From an uncultured Eubacteriales bacterium (lineage in GTDB: Bacteria > Bacillota > Clostridia > Oscillospirales > Oscillospiraceae), in contig URLO01000003.1 in NCBI GenBank assembly GCA_900548625.1, positions 1-64,000 of the forward strand: 64,000 bases of DNA, read 5' to 3'. Position numbers and translations under genes: made by a program. The notes under the pieces were generated by a model. The model did not search any database, was not told the DNA's origin, and worked only from the letters and a program-made list of their open reading frames with translations. Positions 1 through 7,827 of this stretch are shown one piece after another; within the stretch, counting starts at the first letter, position 1; each line of letters starts with the position of its first letter.

Positions 1-76
1 GATGCCATTATTCATCACCCAGATACAGTATAGCATATTTGGTAAGACGGTTAAAGTGTTTTACTAGATTTTAGTA

Positions 77-98
77 TCAGAGCGATGCTCTGAGGTGC
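77..98. repeat. Distal copy of duplicated secG terminator arm (22-bp direct repeat)
   Basis: These 22 bases are identical to 336-357, so the two copies bracket structured element A. At this end only part of the hairpin remains: the arm that completes the stem at 331-335 has no counterpart here. The simplest reading is that the terminator of secG was duplicated when the element arrived and that this copy has since decayed. A recombination or slippage origin is also possible. Confidence 0.75.
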
Positions 99-335
99 CG
101 CAGCCTGTAAAAACCTCGTAGAGTTTCGCCGCACACGGCGAAATAAAATGTGAATCGGTTTTGTCCGGGGGCGTGTACCTCGGACAAAACACACTGCATG
201 GTGCAAGTGTGGAATTTGGGCGCAAACTGCGCGCAGATTATGCGCGCAGCACCATGCAGTCTCTTCAAACGCGAACCAAGCTCCGCGGTTCGCGTTTGAG
301 AGCTTGTCAAAATACTTTTGACAAGCTCAAGCACC
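99..335 (-). repeat. Structured five-hairpin dispersed element, copy A
   Basis: This is one of three copies of a roughly 235-bp element (others at 7596-7827 and 55198-55434). Read away from secG on the minus strand it forms, in order: hairpin 1 (300-328), hairpin 2 (265-299, stem TCAAACGCGAACC), hairpin 3 (193-260, long stem with an inner hairpin), hairpin 4 (158-190, stem GTTTTGTCCG) and hairpin 5 (124-143). It ends in CTCTACGAGGTTTTTACAGG. The hairpin 3 outer stem differs from the other copies at several positions, yet both arms change together so pairing is kept. No transposase is encoded. The stretch 1-76 further left shows no recognisable feature. Confidence 0.85.
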
Positions 336-357
336 TCAGAGCGATGCTCTGAGGTGC
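331..357 (-). terminator. Hairpin downstream of secG
   Basis: A perfect 12-bp inverted repeat with a 3-base loop (GCACCTCAGAGC, ATC, GCTCTGAGGTGC on the minus strand) begins 11 bases past the secG stop. It is followed not by a long T-run but directly by element A, as if the element had been inserted between the hairpin and its original T-tract. Termination efficiency is therefore uncertain. Confidence 0.6.
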
Positions 358-367
358 TCATGCATGA

Positions 368-601
368 TTAGATGAGGTTCAGGACGAGCGTGAGAACCAG
401 GAACACGCCGCCGACCCACTTGGTCGCCTTGGCGAGCTTCGCGTCAAACGCCTTGCTGCCGCCCTTCGCGGAGAAGCCGTCACCGCCCGCGATCGCGGAA
501 GACAGGCCGGCGCTCTTGCCGGACTGAAGCGTTACGATAACAACAAGGCCAACGGCCAGAATGACCTGAACGATCGTCAGAATAGTATGCAGAACTCCCA
601 T
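368..601 (-). CDS. secG: Preprotein translocase subunit SecG
   Basis: This 77-residue protein is the small membrane subunit of the SecYEG protein-export channel. It shows the typical SecG layout: an N-terminal transmembrane helix (about residues 5-24, containing IVQVILAVGLVVIVTLQ), a cytoplasmic glycine- and serine-rich loop (GKSAGLSSAIAGG), and a second helix at the C terminus (about 60-77). The length is normal for Gram-positive SecG. It has its own promoter (688-716), is preceded by prfB in the same direction, and is followed by a hairpin and structured element A. The identification is secure from topology and the loop motif. Confidence 0.95.
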   Translation of the reverse strand: MGVLHTILTIVQVILAVGLVVIVTLQSGKSAGLSSAIAGGDGFSAKGGSKAFDAKLAKATKWVGGVFLVLTLVLNLI

Positions 602-687
602 AATTCCTCCAAATCAATAATGACGCCGTTCTTCATCGGCAGACGGCAAGCCGGAATATCGCAGATTGCTCTGAAACAGCAGAAATT

Positions 688-716
688 ATGATACCATAAC
701 TTTCGGCATGTTGCAA
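688..716 (-). promoter_or_regulatory. Putative sigma-A promoter for secG
   Basis: On the minus strand a TTGCAA -35 box is followed after exactly 17 bases by a TATCAT -10 box, about 85 bases upstream of the secG start. The rest of the 162-bp gap to prfB shows no other clear signal. Confidence 0.6.
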
Positions 717-763
717 GTGGCAATTCGCATTTTTTGCGTTTTTCGCGGAAAACCGCAGCAAAG

Positions 764-1897
764 TCAGGATTTTGTCGGCCATGTATTGGTCGCCGCGCAG
801 GTGAGATAGGCGTTGATGAAGCCGTCCAGCTCTCCGTCCATGACGGCGTTAATATTGGTCATTTCATAGCCCGTGCGGGTGTCCTTTGCCAGCGTATAGG
901 GCATAAAGACGTAGTTTCGGATCTGGCTGCCCCACTCGATCTTGAGCTGTGCGCCCTTGATGTCGGAGATCTTGTCCAAATGCTCGCGCTCCTTGATCTC
1001 GATGAGCTTTGACCGGAGCATACGCATACAGGTCTCACGGTTCTGGAACTGATCGCGCTGCGTCTGGCAGGAGACGACGATGCCGGTCGGCTTGTGGATC
1101 AGACGCACGGCAGACGAGGTCTTGTTGATGTGCTGGCCGCCCGCGCCGGAGGAGCGGAAGACCTGCATTTCAATGTCCTCGGGGCGGATGTCCACATCCT
1201 TCGAGTCGTCCGTGATCTCGGGGATGACCTCCACCGCGGCAAACGACGTCTGACGGCGGGCGTTTGCATCGAACGGCGATACGCGCACCAGCCGGTGCAC
1301 GCCGTTTTCGCTTTTCATAAGGCCGTAGGCGTTTGTGCCCTCGATCATGATGCTGGCAGATTTGATGCCGGCCTCATCTCCGTCGAGATAGTCGAGAATC
1401 TTATAAGTAAAGCCGTGTGCCTCAGCCCAATGGGTGTACATGCGGTAGAGCATCTGCGTCCAGTCCTGCGCTTCGGTGCCGCCGGCGCCCGCCTGAAATG
1501 AGACAATGGCGTTGAGGCTGTCATACTCGCCGGAAAGAAGCGTCGCAAGCCGCGCCGTCTCCATCTGCTCCTCGAGACTGTGATATCCCTCCTTGAGCTC
1601 CTCCAGCATGGACTCGTCGTTTTCCTCCAGTGCCATCTCGCAGATGGTCAGAAGATCGTCCCAAGTCGTGCACATCTTGCCGTAGCGCTCGACCTTGTCC
1701 TCAAGCTGCCGCGTCTGCTTCATGACCTTCTGCGAAAGCTCCTGATTGTCCCAGAAGCCGTCAGACTCGATCTGCGCATGCAGACGCTCCAGATCTTCCT
1801 TTGCACCCTCAATGTTGAGCGAGAGCGCCAGCTCGTCAAGCTTCGGCTTCAGGCCGTTGAGCTTGACCTTATATTCGTCAAATTCGATCATACTCAT
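764..1897 (-). CDS. prfB: Peptide chain release factor 2
   Basis: RF2 recognises UGA and UAA stop codons and triggers peptide release on the ribosome. The 377-residue protein contains the RF2 anticodon-like tripeptide SPF (in SPFDANARRQ) and the universal GGQ hydrolysis motif (in SSGAGGQHINKTSS). An N-terminal coiled-coil region covers roughly residues 10-110. Many prfB genes need a programmed +1 frameshift near codon 25, but here the reading frame is continuous from ATG with no in-frame stop, so that autoregulation seems absent. A second ATG lies two codons downstream and could also serve as the start. The gene has its own promoter at 1931-1959. Identification is secure. Confidence 0.96.
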   Translation of the reverse strand: MSMIEFDEYKVKLNGLKPKLDELALSLNIEGAKEDLERLHAQIESDGFWDNQELSQKVMKQTRQLEDKVERYGKMCTTWDDLLTICEMALEENDESMLEELKEGYHSLEEQMETARLATLLSGEYDSLNAIVSFQAGAGGTEAQDWTQMLYRMYTHWAEAHGFTYKILDYLDGDEAGIKSASIMIEGTNAYGLMKSENGVHRLVRVSPFDANARRQTSFAAVEVIPEITDDSKDVDIRPEDIEMQVFRSSGAGGQHINKTSSAVRLIHKPTGIVVSCQTQRDQFQNRETCMRMLRSKLIEIKEREHLDKISDIKGAQLKIEWGSQIRNYVFMPYTLAKDTRTGYEMTNINAVMDGELDGFINAYLTCAATNTWPTKS

Positions 1898-1930
1898 ATA
1901 AAAACCACACTTCCAGATTGTTCGGGATGT

Positions 1931-1959
1931 ATTATAACGGATAAACGCACGTCTGTAAA
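1931..1959 (-). promoter_or_regulatory. Putative sigma-A promoter for prfB
   Basis: On the minus strand TTTACA and a perfect TATAAT are separated by 17 bases. The -10 box lies about 34 bases upstream of the prfB start, inside the 75-bp gap after the U32 peptidase gene. Confidence 0.7.
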
Positions 1960-1972
1960 GGGAAAACTGCGC

Positions 1973-3193
1973 CTATTTCGGGCTCAGCTCCACTGCATGG
2001 CGCACAAACGAAAGCTCCGGCACACAGCACGGCAGCTTTGCGCGAAAGCGCATCTGCGGCGAGCGCGGCTCCGAGAGCGGAATGCCGTCCATGTCCTCCA
2101 TTGCGCCGGCTGTCCACAGCATGGGGCGGAAGTCAGGCCCGACCAGCTCGACGGTGTCTCCGGTACGGAATTTGTTGCGCAGGCTCAAGACGGCGTTTCC
2201 GTCTGCATCGCAGCGCTCGACCACCGCGCAGATCTGCCACTCACGGAGATAGCGCGAGTTTTCGGTGTACTGCCCGGGTTGGCCGTAGAAAAAGCCGGTC
2301 GAATAGTGGCGGTGCGAGACATGCTCCACCTCGTCACGCCAGACAGGATCGGGCGCGCGTCCGGCCTCCAGATCGTCCAGAACATGGCGGTACGCCCCCG
2401 TCACGATGGCGGCGTAGTACGCCGATTTTGCCCTGCCCTCGATCTTCAGGCAGTCGACCCCTGCGTCCATCAGATCGTCCAGATGGTCGATCATGCACAT
2501 GTCGCGCGAGTTCATGATGTACGTGCCCTTCTCGTCCTCGAACACCGGGAAATATTCTCCCGGACGCTTTTCCTCCATCAGCGCGTACTGATAGCGGCAG
2601 GGCTGGGCACATTCGCCGCGGTTGGAGTCACGGCCCGTCATATAGTTTGACAGCAGGCACCGTCCGGAGTAGGAAACGCACATCGCGCCGTGGCAGAAGG
2701 TCTCCAGCTCCAGTTTTTCCGGCACTCGAGCGCGGATCTCCCGGATCTCCGGCAGCGAAAGCTCCCGCGCCAGCACCACACGCTGCGCGCCAAGGTCATA
2801 CCATGCCTGTGCGCAGGCGTAGTTCGCGATGGATTGCTGGGTAGAGATGTGGCGCTCACAGTTCGGCGCGTACTTCCCTGCCATCGTAAAAACGCCGAGA
2901 TCGGCCACGATCAGCGCGTCCACGCCCGCCGCGTCCAGTGACCGGAGATACTCCGGAAGCTTTGCGGTCTCCTCGTTGCGCGGCATGGTGTTGACGGTCA
3001 CATGTGCGCGCACGCCGTGGCTGTGCGCATAACGCACAGCCTCCGGCAGCTCGTCACGGTCGAAATTTCCCGCAAACGAGCGCATTCCAAAGCTCGTACC
3101 GCCGAGATAGACGGCGTCCGCGCCGTAAAGCACGGCCATTTTCAGCTTTTCCATATCCCCCGCGGGACAGAGCAGCTCCGGTTTTTTTCTCAT
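1973..3193 (-). CDS. U32 family peptidase-like protein (TrhP/YrrO type)
   Basis: This 406-residue protein belongs to peptidase family U32. It starts with the hallmark PELLCPAGDMEKLKMA and carries the family's conserved cysteine segment (ETFCHGAMCVSYSGRCLLSN, then GECAQPCRY). Members related to TrhP/YrrO take part in forming 5-hydroxyuridine in tRNA wobble positions, with the cysteines thought to bind an Fe-S cluster; others are annotated as collagenase-like proteases. From sequence alone I cannot say which activity applies, though a tRNA-modification role is more likely. It follows mltG by 5 bases, so it is probably the last gene of the wecG-tmk-DJ1-mltG-U32 operon. Confidence 0.88.
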   Translation of the reverse strand: MRKKPELLCPAGDMEKLKMAVLYGADAVYLGGTSFGMRSFAGNFDRDELPEAVRYAHSHGVRAHVTVNTMPRNEETAKLPEYLRSLDAAGVDALIVADLGVFTMAGKYAPNCERHISTQQSIANYACAQAWYDLGAQRVVLARELSLPEIREIRARVPEKLELETFCHGAMCVSYSGRCLLSNYMTGRDSNRGECAQPCRYQYALMEEKRPGEYFPVFEDEKGTYIMNSRDMCMIDHLDDLMDAGVDCLKIEGRAKSAYYAAIVTGAYRHVLDDLEAGRAPDPVWRDEVEHVSHRHYSTGFFYGQPGQYTENSRYLREWQICAVVERCDADGNAVLSLRNKFRTGDTVELVGPDFRPMLWTAGAMEDMDGIPLSEPRSPQMRFRAKLPCCVPELSFVRHAVELSPK

Positions 3194-3198
3194 ATTCT

Positions 3199-4581
3199 TT
3201 ACTGCCCCATTTCCGCGAGCACTTCCTGATGCTCGTAATACGTCTCCGAGAAGGTATGCACGCCGTTTTTGTTCAGCGCGTAGAAATAATAGTCCGTCTC
3301 CGCCGGATACAGCGCCGCACGGATGGAATTGATGCCGGGGTTCGCGATCGGCCCCGCCGGGAGGCCGGCGTTCGTATAGGTGTTGTACGGGCTGATGAGC
3401 GACTTGTCCGCGTCAGACAGGACCTCCTTGCGCTCCGGAAGCGCATACTGGATGGTCGCGTCGATCTGGAGGCACGGATAGAGCTTGCTGCAAAGGCGGT
3501 TATAGATGACGGAGGCGATGGTCGCGCTCTCCGAGGTCTTGGCTGTTTCCTTTTCGATCAGCGAGGCCACCGTGATGATGTCATGCAGATCCAGCATGGA
3601 GTTTGCGATCTCCTGCTCGGTAAAGCCGTTTTCGGTCATCTTCTCGGTGAGCATTTCATTGACGCCCGCCACTGCGCTGCGCAGCTCCTCGGTGAGCTTT
3701 CGGTCGAAGTTCGTCAGGAACTTGTCAATGACGTTCTCCGGGTCATCCCCGACAAAGAACTGATAGGTATCCGGGAACAGATAGCCCTCCAGACGGTTCT
3801 TGTCGCCGTATGGCAGCCCCTGCAGGAACGCATAGTCAAATTCATAGTCTGCCGCGGCAGCCTCCAGCTTGTCTGCAGAGCAGACGCCCTGCTCTGCCAG
3901 AAGCGCAAAAATATCCTTGCACTCATAGCCCTCGGGGATCGTGACCTCGACCGTCGAGCGCTGCTGCGACGTCTCGCGCATGGCGTTCACCAGCGCGTGG
4001 TAGTCATAGATGTTGTTCAGCGTGTAGGTGCCCGGCTCGATCTTCTGCTCGGCATGAGAATACCAGCAGTAGAACTTGAACAGCCACGGGTAATTCACAA
4101 GGCCATTGTCATGAAGGGCTCTTGTCACGTCGTCAATGCTCGCATTTTCCGCAATGGTGACCGTCATTTTCCGATTGGGCTTGGTCAGTGCGAGCACATC
4201 GTCCGCGCAGAGCCACGCGCCGACCGCCAGCAGCACGGATGCAGCCAGCACACAGCAGACATACAGCAGCACCCGAAGCCCCGGCGCAAGACGCGGACGC
4301 GCGGGCGGCGCTTCTTCGTCCGGCTCCTTTGGGCCGTCCTGCGGCGCATCATCGACCGTCAGGTCGGCATACTCCTCCGGCAGGGTGGGCTTGAAGGGCG
4401 GAAACGTGCTTTTGGCGCGCGGCTGCTCCTCCGGAGCCTTCTGCTCGGGCGTCTCGCCCATCAGCTCGTCGTCATGCGCAAGCTCCTCACGCGTGCTTTC
4501 CAGCAGCTCATCAATGGACATGTCGCTGTAATCGATCTCGTCCTCCGGTTTGTTGAACTGAAGGTCGTCTAAATCGGGCAT
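3199..4581 (-). CDS. mltG: Endolytic murein transglycosylase MltG
   Basis: MltG cleaves nascent peptidoglycan strands at the outer face of the membrane and helps set glycan chain length. The 460-residue protein has an acidic, proline-rich cytoplasmic tail of about 100 residues, one transmembrane helix (about 102-125), then the YceG domain. The catalytic-glutamate motif appears in ASLIEKETAKTSESATIASV, and the C-terminal signature LPAGPIANPGINSI is present. A clear ribosome-binding site (GGAGG, 5-base spacing) precedes the ATG. The cytoplasmic tail is longer than in E. coli MltG, as is common in Clostridia. It sits between the DJ-1-like gene and the U32 gene in one operon. Confidence 0.93.
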   Translation of the reverse strand: MPDLDDLQFNKPEDEIDYSDMSIDELLESTREELAHDDELMGETPEQKAPEEQPRAKSTFPPFKPTLPEEYADLTVDDAPQDGPKEPDEEAPPARPRLAPGLRVLLYVCCVLAASVLLAVGAWLCADDVLALTKPNRKMTVTIAENASIDDVTRALHDNGLVNYPWLFKFYCWYSHAEQKIEPGTYTLNNIYDYHALVNAMRETSQQRSTVEVTIPEGYECKDIFALLAEQGVCSADKLEAAAADYEFDYAFLQGLPYGDKNRLEGYLFPDTYQFFVGDDPENVIDKFLTNFDRKLTEELRSAVAGVNEMLTEKMTENGFTEQEIANSMLDLHDIITVASLIEKETAKTSESATIASVIYNRLCSKLYPCLQIDATIQYALPERKEVLSDADKSLISPYNTYTNAGLPAGPIANPGINSIRAALYPAETDYYFYALNKNGVHTFSETYYEHQEVLAEMGQ

Positions 4582-4602
4582 AAATTCCTCCGTTCTCCGC
4601 GT

Positions 4603-5148
4603 TTAGCGGGTATATACGATCGCCTGTGCGACCTGCTTTGCGGCAGCTTCCCCTTTGAGCGCTGCCAGCAGCATCAGTCCGAATTCCTCCGCGGAGCCAG
4701 CAGCGCGGCCCGTCAGGATCCTGCCGTCGCGCACCGCGCCCGCGTCCTGCATCCGCGCGCCGCCCATCTCCGGCTCCATGCCGGGATAACAGGTCGCGCG
4801 CTTGCCCTCCGTCAGGCCGAGCCTTGCAAGGATGGTCGGTGCAGCGCAGATGGCGCTGACGTGACCGCCGCGGTCGTAGACCGTCTGCACCAGAGAAAGC
4901 GCCTTCTCCGACGCGAGGATCGACTCCACGCCCCGGAGCCCTCCCGGGAGCATCACCATTTCAATGTCATCGTCATTCAGCTCGTCCAGGGTACAGTCTG
5001 CCTCGATGCGCATACCGTGACCGGCCTCGACCAGCCGCTGCGCATGGATCGACACAAACCTTGCCTCCACGCCGCCGCGTCGCAGAATGTCGCACGGCGC
5101 GACGGCCTCCAGCGGCTCAAAGCCGTTTCCAAGCAGGATCGCTACCAT
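4603..5148 (-). CDS. DJ-1/PfpI family protein
   Basis: A 181-residue member of the DJ-1/ThiJ/PfpI superfamily. It shows the usual N-terminal strand (MVAILLGNGFEPLEAV), the nucleophile elbow with the family cysteine (VSAICAAPTILARLGL) and the conserved acidic residue near the N terminus (GFEPLE). Relatives include glyoxalase III- or deglycase-like enzymes, chaperones and many proteins of unknown substrate. Genes of this type are often labelled as thiazole biosynthesis enzymes, but nothing around this gene supports thiamine synthesis. It is separated from the tmk-like gene upstream by only 3 bases and so belongs to the same transcript. Confidence 0.85.
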   Translation of the reverse strand: MVAILLGNGFEPLEAVAPCDILRRGGVEARFVSIHAQRLVEAGHGMRIEADCTLDELNDDDIEMVMLPGGLRGVESILASEKALSLVQTVYDRGGHVSAICAAPTILARLGLTEGKRATCYPGMEPEMGGARMQDAGAVRDGRILTGRAAGSAEEFGLMLLAALKGEAAAKQVAQAIVYTR

Positions 5149-5151
5149 AGT

Positions 5152-5820
5152 TTACCCCTCCAGACACTTTTTTACGCAGTTGTACAGCTCCTCATGGATG
5201 TCCTCGATGGAGCGGAGCGCCCCGTTCACAGCGCACGGAACGACCTTCCACCCGTAGAACTTTGCGGCCTCTGCCGCCATCTGGCGGCACTGATAGAGGT
5301 ACGCCTCGTCTCGCTCGTGGATGTCGGCGTGCGTATTGGTCTGCGCCTCACGCCGGCGCATCAGCTCCTCCGCCAGCTCCACGGGCATGTCGAGACAAAG
5401 CACCAGATCCGGCTTCGGCAATCCCATTTTGCCGAACTCAAAATCATACAGCCAGCGGAAAAACTCCTCACGCTCCTCCGGCGGGACCTTTCCGGCCTGA
5501 TGCACGGCGTTGGAGGTCGTATAGCGGTCGGAGAGAATGAGCCCGCCGTTTTGATAGTGCTCGCGCCAGACCCTGACATAGGACGCATAGCGATCGACCG
5601 CATAGAATGTGGATGCGGCGTAGGCGTTGACGTCCTCGGGCTGCTCGCCGAACTCGCCGCCGAGATACATGCGGATAAGCGCGGAGGACGGCTCAAGATA
5701 CTGCGGGAACTGGAGCTTGTGAAATGCGGTCTTCTCCTCGCGCAGCCGGCGCGTCAGGAGCTTGAACTGTGTGGACTTTCCGGAGCCGTCAGAGCCCTCG
5801 ATCACGATCAGTTTTCCCAT
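5152..5820 (-). CDS. tmk: Thymidylate kinase-like nucleoside monophosphate kinase
   Basis: This 222-residue P-loop kinase starts MGKLIVIEGSDGSGKST, the thymidylate kinase Walker A motif. It probably converts dTMP to dTDP. The DRYTTSNAVHQ segment corresponds to the DRY/S substrate motif of the family, and PDLVLCLDMPVELA matches the conserved C-terminal core. The frame extends 43 codons further upstream, but that extension would lie inside wecG and lacks kinase homology; the chosen ATG follows the wecG stop by 2 bases. The family contains divergent dTMP kinase-like paralogues in Clostridia, so exact substrate specificity is inferred. Confidence 0.85.
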   Translation of the reverse strand: MGKLIVIEGSDGSGKSTQFKLLTRRLREEKTAFHKLQFPQYLEPSSALIRMYLGGEFGEQPEDVNAYAASTFYAVDRYASYVRVWREHYQNGGLILSDRYTTSNAVHQAGKVPPEEREEFFRWLYDFEFGKMGLPKPDLVLCLDMPVELAEELMRRREAQTNTHADIHERDEAYLYQCRQMAAEAAKFYGWKVVPCAVNGALRSIEDIHEELYNCVKKCLEG

Positions 5821-5822
5821 AA

Positions 5823-6545
5823 TTACCTTCCTCTTATCCGTTTGCACACCACGGCCCACAAGTATTTGGGCAGCCGGAGCATTCTTTTGAAGCGCTTCGG
5901 CTCCTTGATGAGCCGGTACAGCCACTCGAGATTGAGCCGGATCATCCACTTCGGCGCGCGCTTCACCGTTCCGGCAAAGGAATCGAGCGTGCCGCCGAGT
6001 CCGGCCATGAGCTTCACATGCAGGGCCTTTTGATGCCGCGCCATGAACTGCTCCTGCTTCGGCGCGCCGAGGCAGACAAACAGCACGTCCGCGCCGGAGG
6101 CATTGATCTTGTCGATCACGGGCGCTTCGTCCTGAAAATATCCGTCGGCAATACCTGCGATCCTGAGCTTCGAATGCTTCTGCATCATTTTCTGCGCGGC
6201 AAGCTCGCCGATGCCGGGCTTGCTGCCCAGCAGATAGAGGCTCTGCCCGGTCGTTTCCAGAACGCCGAGCAAGCCGTCTGCGAAATCGACGCCCGCGACC
6301 TTCTGCTTGAGCGGCGTTTTCAGGATCTTCGACGCCAGCACCACGCCTGCGCCGTCCGGCAGCATCAGCTCCGCACTGTTGAGAAGCGTTCTCATGTTTT
6401 CATCGTGAAGCGCCTCATACGCGATCTCCGCGTTTGGCGTCACCACACGGGCAGCATGTTCGCCCTGAAGCAGCGCCTTGGCTGCATCCAGCGCTTCTTC
6501 CATCGTAATATTGTCAAATTGCAGCCCCATGATATCTGTTTTCAT
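5823..6545 (-). CDS. WecG/TagA/CpsF family glycosyltransferase
   Basis: A 240-residue GT26-family enzyme that transfers a sugar, typically N-acetylmannosamine, onto a lipid-linked GlcNAc. This is a committed early step in wall teichoic acid or secondary wall polysaccharide assembly. Family signatures seen are NAEIAYEALHDENMRTLLN, LPDGAGVV, and the C-terminal LFVCLGAPKQEQFM. The ATG at 6545 is preferred over one four codons upstream because a GAGGTG ribosome-binding site lies 9 bases before it. It is the first gene of the operon from promoter 6578-6606. Its position next to the CsaB and Wzy genes suggests they build the same surface polymer. Confidence 0.9.
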   Translation of the reverse strand: MKTDIMGLQFDNITMEEALDAAKALLQGEHAARVVTPNAEIAYEALHDENMRTLLNSAELMLPDGAGVVLASKILKTPLKQKVAGVDFADGLLGVLETTGQSLYLLGSKPGIGELAAQKMMQKHSKLRIAGIADGYFQDEAPVIDKINASGADVLFVCLGAPKQEQFMARHQKALHVKLMAGLGGTLDSFAGTVKRAPKWMIRLNLEWLYRLIKEPKRFKRMLRLPKYLWAVVCKRIRGR

Positions 6546-6577
6546 ATGCAGGCGCACCTCGCCAGTTTATTTTCATT

Positions 6578-6606
6578 ATTTTAGCACATCCGCGCCGTTT
6601 TGTCTA
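6578..6606 (-). promoter_or_regulatory. Putative sigma-A promoter for the wecG-tmk-mltG operon
   Basis: TAGACA and TAAAAT boxes on the minus strand are spaced by 17 bases, about 33 bases upstream of the wecG start. It lies in the divergent gap shared with the cysteine-rich gene. Confidence 0.6.
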
Positions 6607-6716
6607 TCGCGGCGCGGAAATCTCTTTCCCGTACCGGCTTGGTTTCACAATGCACGTCTTCGGCATAAACTGTTATGAAAGCCTGTGCTTTAAAATCCAA
6701 GTCAGGAGGTAATCCG

Positions 6717-7559
6717 ATGTCAGATACCAGTCAAACCGCTCAGACATGCGACCTGCGCGGCATCCGCGAAGCGGTCTGCGTGCATACGGATAAGATCACA
6801 GACAGCTGTCTTGCGAAGGATTGTATCGAAGACCTGCGCGTATACTTAACGCTCGATTCCCAGCGCGCGCTCGACGGCGCGGCAAGCGCGCGGGCGCGCT
6901 ATGTCGAGCTGATGCACGTGAGCGTGCAGGTCGAGCCCGTCCCCTACAACACCGGACACTATACCGTGGACATCACATACTACTACCGCGTCCTCGGCGA
7001 GACGTCCGCAACCGGAAGCTGCCCGAACACCATCACCGGCCTTGCGGTCTTCTCCAAGCGTCTCGTCCTGTTCGGCGGCGAGAGCCGCGCCAAGACCTTC
7101 CTGAGCCGCGAGTGCGGCTGTCTCAGCAAGCAGACCATTGTGAACTGTGCCTGCCCGACGGGCGTGGTCGAGGTCGTTGACCCGATCATCCTCGGTTCGA
7201 GCGTGCAGGACGCCTGCTCCTGCTGCTGCACCCCCGAAACGCCTCTTATCCCGGAGCCGATCCTCGCCTGCTTCGATCAGGAGCTTGTCCTGAAGGGCGA
7301 GTGCAGGCGTATGCTCGTCACCATCGGTCAGTTTTCGATCACGCGCCTTCAGCGGGCGACGCAGCTCCTGATTCCGACGTTCGACTACTGCGTTCCCACC
7401 AGACAGTGCCCGAACTCCGGCGTTGCAGGCGCAGAAAGCCCCTGCGATGTGTTCGGGCAGATCGAATTCCCGATGGACGCATTTTTTCCGTCAAAGAACG
7501 ACTCATGCATTCCGCCGTCGCAGAGCTGCACCGGCTGTGCCAGAACTGCCGACAAGTGA
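6717..7559 (+). CDS. Cysteine-rich protein of unknown function
   Basis: A 280-residue soluble-looking protein with 21 cysteines, including the cluster DACSCCCTPETP and the tail SCIPPSQSCTGCARTADK. There is no signal peptide or transmembrane helix. The ATG at 6717 has a strong ribosome-binding site (CAGGAGGTAATCCG). I recognise no enzyme motif. High cysteine content without an export signal in a spore-former is compatible with a spore coat or exosporium protein, but that is inference. It stands alone on the plus strand, is followed by a terminator hairpin and structured element B, and interrupts the polysaccharide gene region. No clear vegetative promoter was found before it, which would fit a sporulation sigma factor. 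Confidence 0.7.
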   Translation: MSDTSQTAQTCDLRGIREAVCVHTDKITDSCLAKDCIEDLRVYLTLDSQRALDGAASARARYVELMHVSVQVEPVPYNTGHYTVDITYYYRVLGETSATGSCPNTITGLAVFSKRLVLFGGESRAKTFLSRECGCLSKQTIVNCACPTGVVEVVDPIILGSSVQDACSCCCTPETPLIPEPILACFDQELVLKGECRRMLVTIGQFSITRLQRATQLLIPTFDYCVPTRQCPNSGVAGAESPCDVFGQIEFPMDAFFPSKNDSCIPPSQSCTGCARTADK

Positions 7560-7564
7560 CAAAA

Positions 7565-7595
7565 TCGGGAACGCCTCATGAGAGACGTTCCCGTG
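7565..7595 (+). terminator. Terminator hairpin of the cysteine-rich gene, proximal copy
   Basis: The hairpin GGGAACGCCTC with ATGA loop and GAGACGTTCCC starts 7 bases after the stop codon. The same 31 bases recur with one difference at 7828-7858, on the far side of element B. At this copy no T-run follows; the element begins at once. Confidence 0.7.
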
Positions 7596-7827
7596 AGCAT
7601 GTCAAAATAGCCATTTTGACAAGCTCTCAAACGCGAACCGCGTGGCTGGGTTCGCGTTTGAAAAGGTTGCACCCGGCTGCGCGCATAATTTGTGCGCTGC
7701 TTGCGCACAAATTCCACACTTGCCGGGCGTAGCGTGTTTTGTCCGAGGTTCACGCCCCCGGACAAAACAGATTTACATTTTATTTCGCCGTGCGCGGCGA
7801 AACTCTACGAGGTTCTTTGACAGGCTG
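7596..7827 (+). repeat. Structured five-hairpin dispersed element, copy B
   Basis: This is the second copy of the element, oriented away from the upstream plus-strand gene exactly as copies A and C are oriented away from theirs. Hairpins in order: 7595-7626 (GTCAAAATAG, CCATTTTGAC), 7627-7661 (TCAAACGCGAACC stem), 7672-7730 (GCCCGGC-type outer stem with an inner perfect AATTTGTGCGC hairpin), 7736-7768 (GTTTTGTCCG stem) and 7783-7802 (TTCGCCG stem). It ends in CTCTACGAGGTTCTTTGACAGG. No protein capable of mobilising it is encoded nearby. Confidence 0.85.

Noticed and set aside
99..335. CRISPR array or REP-type short repeat
   Set aside because: The three copies are far apart, each about 235 bp with five different hairpins, without regularly spaced short repeats and without cas genes.
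161..352. A short open frame (starting MSGGVYLGQNTL) that is also open in the matching strand of repeat copies B and C
   Set aside because: The frame runs through all the hairpins, has no ribosome-binding site, and begins with TTG. Several other frames on both strands are open as well. Substitutions follow base pairing rather than codon positions, so folding explains conservation better than a protein.
3004..4572. A 522-codon plus-strand frame opposite mltG and part of the U32 gene
   Set aside because: Both opposite-strand genes have clear family motifs and good ribosome-binding sites. The plus-strand frame crosses the junction of two real genes and has no homology.
7596..7827. Group II intron or retron for the structured element
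   Set aside because: The element is only about 235 bp, lacks a domain V-like hairpin with the catalytic triad, and no reverse transcriptase is in the window. Only the terminator-adjacent position is similar.
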